Shown: positions 56,946 to 64,000 of the stretch, one piece after another | Position numbering within the stretch: the stretch's first letter is position 1 | Layout of the letters: each line of letters opens with the position of its first letter | Source of the DNA: Bicyclus anynana | Lineage: Eukaryota > Arthropoda > Insecta > Lepidoptera > Nymphalidae | Assembly (NCBI RefSeq): GCF_947172395.1 | Contig: NC_069104.1 | Location: 5,607,355-5,671,354, forward strand | Direction: 5' to 3' | DNA: 64,000 nucleotides | The notes under the pieces: generated by a model | The model's database searches: none | What the model saw: the letters and a program-made list of their open reading frames with translations, nothing else | What the model was told of the DNA's origin: nothing | Made by a program: the position numbers and the translations under genes

Positions 56946-57160
56946 AATCATCATTATCAACCCATATTCGGGTCAATGCTAAGCACGAGTCTCCTCTCAG
57001 AATGAGAGGGGTATAGTCCACCACGCTGGCCCAATGTGGATTAGTAGACTTCACATACGAGTACGTAGAGAATTAAGAAAATTTTCAGGTTTTGGAGGTG
57101 CATGCCCCGGACCGGTTTCGAACCTACGCCATCCGGAATCGTAGGCAAAGGTCAACTTAA
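56946..57160 (-). repeat. SINE family A copy, reverse, internal deletion
   Basis: CATCATTATCAACCCATATTCG to the B-box GGTTTCGAACCTACGCC; the CGTGAGGAAACC part and the extreme head are missing. Confidence 0.8.
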
Positions 57161-58631
57161 CATGTCACAACTTAAGCACTTATTATTCTTTTTATTTATG
57201 TATGTTGAATAATATTATTATCTCACCACGTGCTACGTTAAGTATATAAGGGCAATGAACACTAGATAAAATGTATTTAAGATTAGTCACATACACACGT
57301 GTGTAGGTACTTGTATTAAAAATTATCTGTTATCACCACATCCACCTAGATTTACTACATTCATTTATTTATAACTGCTATGTAAACCACTCTATGACTC
57401 ATACAACGTTATTAAGGTGTGCTTCCATCAGAGATGAGCTGTTTGTTGTGCTAAGCTATGAAAATTCGTTTTGCTATAGCATAGCAAAACAGCACAGACT
57501 AGTGTCGGTTCTAGATATATCAACGCTTGATTTTCATAACTGATCTTAATTCTAGTAGATAAGACTTCAAGAAAGCAAATTTTTTACAAGGTTTTTAATT
57601 GTATTTTAATTTAAAACACACTAAGTTTGGATGACAAATTATTTTTTCTTGAAAAAAAAAGCGCTATATTATATCAAGTATTGCAGATTTACAAATCGTC
57701 TACTTGGGCCCAAATATGACGGACAGCAAATTATAATTTATTCTGCTGCAATAATACTTTGCAAAACGCAAAACACGTAGTTCCAAATTATTTAGATTTT
57801 GTTTATAATTAAAATTTTCTCTGATTATGCTAGAGAGTATTTCCAATATATTAAAGTTAATTTAATAGCGAAGCATAATATCTTTTATTAAACTCGACTT
57901 GACTTATAAAGAATGTTTATATATTATTAATTAAATCTCCAAATAATAAAGCGATGAGAATTCATACAAATTTCGTCACACGAGGCAGAGTCTCAATTTT
58001 GGTACAGTTCAAGCCTGACTTATCTTTGTTGATGACATTCCACTGCCAGACCGCCGATACGCGCGCTGGTCTGACTGCGAAATGCTTTTAGCGCCCGTAT
58101 TCGAAACATCAGCACAACTACGTGGAAAAATAAACCTAAAGACGAACAATTTAAGGTTGAGATTTGAAATGATACCTATTTCGGTGGAGTCGATAGAAAT
58201 GAGACCTTATACGTCCAAAATAAAGTCGTATTCGCGCGCGGCGCCGCATGCGGGCGACGAACAATACGCAATTCACCTTCGCGCGTCGGGTTGCGGTGTG
58301 GCGGGCTACATTGTGTTAAAATAACGATGGAACTCTGATTGGAAACGGACACGATAAACAGAGCTTTAAAAAAATACTACCATTTTTTTTAGGAAACAAC
58401 AATTAAGCCCTCGCACCTAATGGTAGGTTACACCGCAATATATGAGTATTATTAGATCGGACTGTTTTGCACGTCGCGTCAGACAATTGGATAAATGATT
58501 TTTCTACACACAACCCTAACGGGTTTCATTAGGTACGTGAAGTCTAATGATAGCAGATCAGTCAGGTCACCAGGCCCATTCACTTGGTCCTTATTAACAA
58601 CCTATTAATATAAACATAAAATTAACTAAAA
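57161..58631. other. No gene seen
   Basis: AT-rich. 57438-57497 can fold (GCTGTTTGTTGTGCTAAGCT..GCTATAGCATAGCAAAACAGC). 58180-58320 is a CpG-rich patch without a supported exon. Confidence 0.4.
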
Positions 58632-58768
58632 AAGTCAGCTTAAGTCCTTTTCACGAAAGCAGTACCCCAGTCGCGGCGCAAATGTCTTAACGGCGCTCGT
58701 AATGTCATTTGTGTTAGGCGCTGTCAATTTTAATTTAGGTTTTAGCTGCGGGACTTCTTTCATGAAAA
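58632..58768. repeat. MITE family E, copy 2
   Basis: Aligns with 39118-39262 (AAATGTCTTAACGGCGCTCG, TGTCATTTGTGTTAGGCGCT, AATTTTAATTTAGGTTTTAGC). Confidence 0.65.
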
Positions 58769-58836
58769 TGATTACTGTATGATATCCACGAAGTAGGCAC
58801 CGAATGACGTTTGTTACATAGAATCTCAATTTCATC

Positions 58837-58884
58837 TATCAGCGCCGACGGTCAGCGTCTTGTCAGCGTAACATTCAAACCAAC
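58837..58884. repeat. Half copy of the 96-bp MITE
   Basis: TCAGCGCCGACGGTCAGCGT..CTTGTCAGCGTAAC is the reverse of the left half of 53435-53530. Confidence 0.7.
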
Positions 58885-58924
58885 CTTAGAGATCGTCCCA
58901 AAAATACTTAAGCTTTATTAGTAA

Positions 58925-59098
58925 CTAGACGACGCTCGCGTATAGATCCCGTTACCATTAGAATACGGGGATACAATAGAGATTATAACACTCCCAAATA
59001 ACGTGAATTTACAGTGGTGAAAGAATTTTCAAAATCGGCTCAGTAGATCCCGAAATTACCCCTCACAAATTTACCTCTTTATAATATTATAGTATAGA
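58925..59098 (-). mobile_element. Helitron-like (Lep1-type) element, diverged
   Basis: CTAGACGACGCTCGCGTATA..AGAATACGGGGATAC..AATCGGCTCAGTAGATCC..ATAATATTATAGTATAGA. Confidence 0.7.
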
Positions 59099-60034
59099 CT
59101 AGTAAGTAGTTAAAGTTATAGCCACTAATGTATAGACGTCGAAATGATAACCCTGTATGCTCAATTACCGGCCGTTTCCAATAAGCTATTTATCTGTCGG
59201 CGAGTTACTTAGCAACATTGTTATTTTGTCTCGATTCATTTACACTTAACGAAACAACAATGTCGCCTTGCAACTGAACGGCATATTACAGAACCGTTAT
59301 ATTTTATTTTCTTAAAAAAATTATTTATTTTTAAAAAACATTATGATTACCTAATTGGATTTTTCTTCGAAATCTTTATTTTAAGTACCTACTGGAATAG
59401 ATATAGTAATTTGTATAAGATTTATATATTTAATTAAGTAAGTAGAAATGCATGAATAAATAATGATGTAAAGAAGTGTTTTAGGAGTTCAAAAACTATT
59501 TTTTTTAATAAGTAAGTAAACATATTTTTTAATACTTAACATTCTAAATAAAGCTTTGCGTATATTATTATTTTTCTCCATATCGAGAGAGATCGTTCCC
59601 CGAGCGCGCTTTGTATAATTTTCCAATGAGAGAGACTTCATAATATTCACTGGGTGTTTGTCGAGAGTCGAGAAGCCCGACGAGCCGAAGGGTTGACGTC
59701 ATGTAGTCATGTTCAACTCCTACCACCACGACGTTCCGGCGAGCAACTAACGTGCAAACATTTATACATTACCGGTTTTATAAAGAACAGAGGTTTATTG
59801 GTGAGTGTCGAAGCAGCGTTGTACGCTGTACATTGCGGGGCGGTTCATTGTAAACAAGTCTCGGAGTGAGGGAGTATCGCGGTCATATAACCGGTATTCG
59901 AGCACGGCACAGTCACCAGTCGCCCAGTCCCCAGGCCCGATGTTTTGAGAAAGCCATGTTCGGCAATCGTTGACGTTAACAAAACACGATTGCTTTGGCT
60001 GTTCGTGAGTGGTTGAAGTATAAACCGACGTTTA
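59099..60034. other. No gene seen; CpG-richer patch
   Basis: 59580-59960 is less AT-rich than its surroundings (AGAGAGATCGTTCCCCGAGC, CACGACGTTCCGGCGAGC). It might be a regulatory region; no exon signal. Confidence 0.35.
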
Positions 60035-60698
60035 TAGTCAGGGATCCGGGGACCATTTATACAATTCATTACTATCAAGTTAATTTACCCTGAGTGGTAG
60101 GTAATCAATAACGAGGTCATCAAAAATTGTTACTAACCAGCTGTTTTTTTTTTACTGTTGCATAATTATTAGATAAACTACTTATAAGCCAAATTTTCCT
60201 ACAAATAATGTGTAAGACGTTATCTCGAAGAGCCGTGATAGCCCAGTGGATATGACCTCTGCCTCCGATTCCGGAGGGTGTGGGTTCGAATCCGGTCCGA
60301 GGCATGCACCTCCCAACTTTTCAGTTGTGTGCATTTTAAGAAATTAAATATCACTTGTCTCAAACGGTGAAGAAAAAACATCGTGAGGAAACCTGCATAC
60401 CAGAGAAATTTCATAATTCTCTGCGTGTGTGAAGTCTGCCAATCCGCATTGGGCCAGCGTGGTGGACTATTGGCCTAACCCCTCTCATTCTGATAGAAGA
60501 CTCGAGTTCAGCAGTGAGCCGAATATGGGTTGATAATGATGTTATCTCAGTCCTCAGATATTTACATTACCTGGTAGCTACCAGAATCATGAATTTTCGT
60601 AAATAAAAAAGTTGAGCGTCTCATCAAAATGAAGCTACTCACGGAAAATTAACTTGATAGTAATCAAATGAAAAAATACTCCCCGGATCCCTGACTAA
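60035..60698. mobile_element. Fold-back element interrupted by a SINE
   Basis: Left arm 60035-60100 (AGTCAGGGATCCGGGGAC..TTACTATCAAGTTAATTTAC) and right arm 60637-60698 (..TAACTTGATAGTAATC..CTCCCCGGATCCCTGACT) are inverted. A full SINE family A copy sits between them. Confidence 0.8.
60231..60545 (+). repeat. SINE family A copy, near full length
   Basis: AGCCGTGATAGCCCAGTGGA, B-box GTGTGGGTTCGAATCCGG, to GAGCCGAATATGGGTTGATA. The best preserved head in the window. Confidence 0.9.
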
Positions 60699-62727
60699 TA
60701 CTTTTAAGGCACACTCAAAAACGAAGTGTGATATAATAATGAGTAATGAAAGTAAAAGGGTCCGTGTGTTGAAATCATAAATTGTAATAACTGTTTTTAT
60801 TATTCTTGTTAATGCATTTCTCGGAACCGTAGCGACTGAGCAAAAAATCGGATAAGAGAAATCAAGTTCACTTGAACAAGGAAAACGATAGTCAATCTAG
60901 AATACCACTGACTAAAAATGGTCATTTAAATTTAAAGCTGTATTAGAGTTGGAGCTATTCAAATTAAAGGATTTAATGAATTAGTATCATCAAGGAATAA
61001 GAAACAATTATTTATAAAAAAAAACTATGATTGAATTTAAGAAAATATAAACAAATTTACACAATTTTTAACCGACTTCCAAAAAGGAGGAGGTTCAACG
61101 TTCGGCTGTATGTTATGTTTTATTTTGTAGAATACTAAAACGAATTAACTAAATAATGCAGGTGATATAGATAATTTTAATAATATGTAACAAATTTTTG
61201 CCTCGTGGTGCAGTGGCATGCGCGTTGGATTTACAAGACGGAGGTCCTAGGTTCGATCCACGGATAGGCCGATTGAGGTTTTCTTAATTGGTGCACGTCT
61301 GGCAGGTGGGAGGCTTCGGCCGTGGCTAGTTGCATCATAACTTACCATCACGTGAGATTGTAGTCAAGGGTTAACTTGTAACGAATAAAAATAATAATAA
61401 AAAAAAACAGAAGCTACAGTTTAGCTTACATTGTAAGTATAAATAAAATAAATTAAAAACAAAGTTCACAGATCCTTCCAGGGTAGTGAACAAAGCGACC
61501 ATTGATGTAATCTATTACGAGTATACCTAATAATAATAATAAATGTTTGAAGGCACGAGATTGCGTAACATTATTACGGTTAGCCTTGTTTGAATTCATG
61601 AATGAACTAGAGCAGAGATCAAATATCAAGCCCACGGTTTTGTCAAACAATCCTCGAGTACGTAAGGGGTACGAATAGATGTAAAACAGAAGGCAATAAC
61701 CTCATCAAGGACAACCCGGTGGAAGCCCAACAAAAACCTAAACATAATAAATACCTACGAAATTCGTGAAACGTAAATTTTTACAACAAAAAGATAAAAC
61801 GTCTTTGATGGATTGTATTTAAAGATGAAATTAAATTTTCCGCAGACGTCGTTCTCGAAATGAGCCTCGAAAGGATCGTCGATTGTATCAAAGATTTCAA
61901 GTCACGAAAAACTTTGTAAATGTCATTTCAATGTAGAATGAGAGCCTGAGATAGCCAGACATACCTCATTTCATGAAAGCTGAAAATTGCTCATACTCCT
62001 ATCATAGGTAAGTAAAGTAAAGTAGCCAATAAGCTAGTTGACACTTTTTTTTTAAATGGTCTTAAGTAGTTCATTATCGTTCTACTAGATTTAATTTTTT
62101 TTTTTTAATTTTTTTGAGACGCGATTACATGAAAATTTTCATTTTTAAATATTATTTTGACAATACGAGCCAAAACGCCTGTCGGCCATGATGGTCTATA
62201 TTTCAACTGTTTAATGACGTCACTAACAAATCCCTTACAAACGGAGCTTTTAACAAAATATTAGTTAACAATAATTAGTCTGATGTTTAGTACATCAAGT
62301 AACATTGTAATCTCACAAAATGGACGATAGCGTTTTTGAAAAATTACATGATTTTTAATTTAAGGTTTATAAGAAATCCTTACCTTTTATTAATTAAGAT
62401 CGATATATTTCGGGCACTTATTCCATATACTATACAAAATTAATATTGTTTATATTTAATTTGATATGAGTCACATACCCTATTATGGAGTTTGTACAGT
62501 GGTGGCTCTGGGAGGTAGGTTTCAAGGGTCTATGCGCGTAAACGTCCAAGTATAAAGGTTCTTAACCGGCCAAATAAAAGTGTCTGGGGACATGTTTCGT
62601 CATATTATGCAGAGGAACACTTGGACGGACCAGTTGCCTACCGTACCAACTTATTACATACCTGTGACCCTTGAAATCTGATACTTTCCAAAGCCACCAC
62701 AGTTCAAAATTGGCTATCGTACTTACC
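60699..62727. other. No gene seen (one SINE inside)
   Basis: AT-rich; 62500-62725 carries the dispersed ACTTTCCAAAGCCACCACAG repeat also present at 54495. Confidence 0.4.
61197..61382 (+). repeat. SINE family C copy with tRNA head
   Basis: Head GCCTCGTGGTGCAGTGGCAT (A-box), GGTCCTAGGTTCGATCCACG (B-box), then GTCTGGCAGGTGGGAGGCTT and the CACGTGAGATTGTAGTCAAG end. It gives the head missing from 49733 and 32540; the middle of the body is deleted. Confidence 0.82.
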
Positions 62728-63239
62728 TAAGCCCTCATTCGCACGAAAGTTTTTTTAACGGACGGTAAAAAAGCGTTCAAATCATTGACCTCTTATAATA
62801 AAAGAACGTAGAAAATTTCACTTAAAAACTGGCCAATTTTGCTTTGACACTTTTAGAATTATTGGTAAAGAAAATTATATCTAAAGCCCTTTAAATATAG
62901 TCCAAAATTCAATAAAATGCCAAATTCAGAGCAAATTCAACCTCGAGGATTTGAGTTAAAGGTTGAATTTTCAAATGCGACTACTTGAATTGAGTGCCAA
63001 GAAGTTGTGTTTGGCACTCATTGAGAATGTTTTTTGGTGGCTGATTGTGCATCCACTTTATAATAGGAGATCGATGGTTCAAATACAACAAATGCATTCC
63101 CAAGTATACGACGCTTTTTTCGAGCAGTGTTGCATTTACAATTTTGGGCGTTGGAAATGGACCTTCATTTAACTTCATACTATATTTGAATGCTTTTATA
63201 ACGTCCGCTAAATAAACTCTCGTGTGAATGGGGGCTTAG
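62728..63239. mobile_element. 512-bp MITE with 37-bp TIRs
   Basis: Left 62728-62764 (TAAGCCCTCATTCGCACGAA..ACGGACG) pairs with right 63202-63239 (CGTCCGCTAAATAAACTCTC..GGGGGCTTAG). No transposase ORF; the two overlapping short ORFs inside look fortuitous. Confidence 0.85.
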
Positions 63240-63854
63240 CCTGAGTAGGTCTGGCTACGCACGCTCCAATACAATTTGTTGTGCGCTGCGTTCAAGAATC
63301 TTATTTTATACTCCCAGATTTATGCGTATTATCACGTACATTTTTCAGACACTTGACATGACGTTAGAATTATCTACGAAATAATGGAAGAAAAATATAA
63401 CTGAAGGTATGGAAACATCTGTTTATGACGTGATTCTGTTCCATTTACATAGTCGTTCGTTTCATACGTTCCTATATTGACACGACTCTCAAGATTCTCG
63501 TATCACATCACCTATAGTGGAGTATGTATCAACACTGTATGTAATCAGTACTTCATAGTATTTGCACTGTACCTAGTCACACATAATAGGTATATCAGTT
63601 GTGGTAAACTATACAAAGTAACAAACAGCGATAACCGCAAACACTAATTATTACATGAATGAGCATTGATGGCCTAGTTCTATGTAAGGAGTTCAAGTTC
63701 AAATGATTTTAAGTTCCAGCATTTTTATTATATTATGTTTACCTACCATTGATAACTGGTGAGAGAAATGTTGAGAGATAAAATCTTTTAAGGAATACAT
63801 AGATATTTTAAGTGGGATGTACAAGGGTTTTGAAATGCACTAGATAATTATTAA

Positions 63855-64000
63855 CTTATATAATAAACGCGAAAGTTTGCATGGATGTTTGGATGTTTGT
63901 TACTCTTTACCGCCGCTATTACTGAAGCGATTTGGCTGAAATTTGGAATGGAAATAGATTTTATTCTGGGTTGACACATAGGGTACTTTTTATCCCGAAA
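63855..64000 (+). mobile_element. Helitron-like element, second type, cut by window end
   Basis: AATAAACGCGAAAGTTTGCA, TGGATGTTTGGATGTTTGTT, CTGAAGCGATTTGGCTGAAA, TGACACATAGGGTACTTTTT: a very common lepidopteran non-autonomous repeat. Confidence 0.7.

Noticed and set aside
60231..60310. tRNA gene
   Set aside because: Has A- and B-boxes but no cloverleaf, and continues into the SINE A body; the same holds for other heads.
61197..61265. tRNA gene
   Set aside because: Head of SINE family C; no proper acceptor stem.
62963..63178. Overlapping 65- and 69-codon ORFs on both strands
   Set aside because: Inside a MITE; no coding features.

Overview
The window looks like a piece of a lepidopteran (moth or butterfly) nuclear chromosome. 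Three things point there: genes broken into short exons with GT-AG introns in AT-rich DNA; one unmistakable insect chromatin gene (osa, the ARID1/BAF250 homologue); and a dense load of repeat types typical of Lepidoptera, including tRNA-derived SINEs, RTE-type LINE 3' ends with ATGATG tails, Helitron ends of the TCTATAC...CTAG type, and many fold-back MITEs. No prokaryotic feature, CRISPR array or rRNA gene is visible.

Layout. 1-4290: a non-LTR retrotransposon on the + strand, with the end of a probable ORF1 and an intact 975-codon endonuclease/reverse transcriptase ORF2. 5131-17567: a minus-strand gene that I assembled by hand into 13 phase-consistent exons (about 721 aa). I do not recognise it. 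It has a basic N-terminus, an Arg/Asp/Glu/Tyr-rich centre, three consecutive exons encoding the same coiled-coil-like motif, and a Pro/Arg-rich C-terminus. Its introns hold a piggyBac-like element (12446-14792), a Helitron-like element (11642-12361), a hAT-like MITE split by a LINE fragment (15571-16437), and an RTE copy carrying an unidentified 292-bp insertion (9783-10433). 17568-19782: intergenic DNA with repeats. 19959-40722: the 3' part of osa on the minus strand, 12 exons that join in frame to 1247 codons. They include a complete ARID domain split across two exons and the whole C-terminal BAF250_C region in one 1.8-kb, very GC-rich last exon. The osa N-terminus is not present; it must lie beyond a very large intron. 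40723-64000: mostly repeats (SINEs, MITEs, Helitron-like pieces) with no convincing host exon, except one possible small terminal exon with its own poly(A) signal at 55575-55652.

How they relate. The two host genes lie head to tail on the minus strand, about 2.2 kb apart. Osa is the DNA-binding, signature subunit of the BAP (SWI/SNF) chromatin remodeler. The upstream gene may be nuclear, judging by its basic and RS-like stretches, but nothing links it functionally to osa beyond proximity. All splice sites were read by eye and checked for reading phase; no transcript evidence was available.
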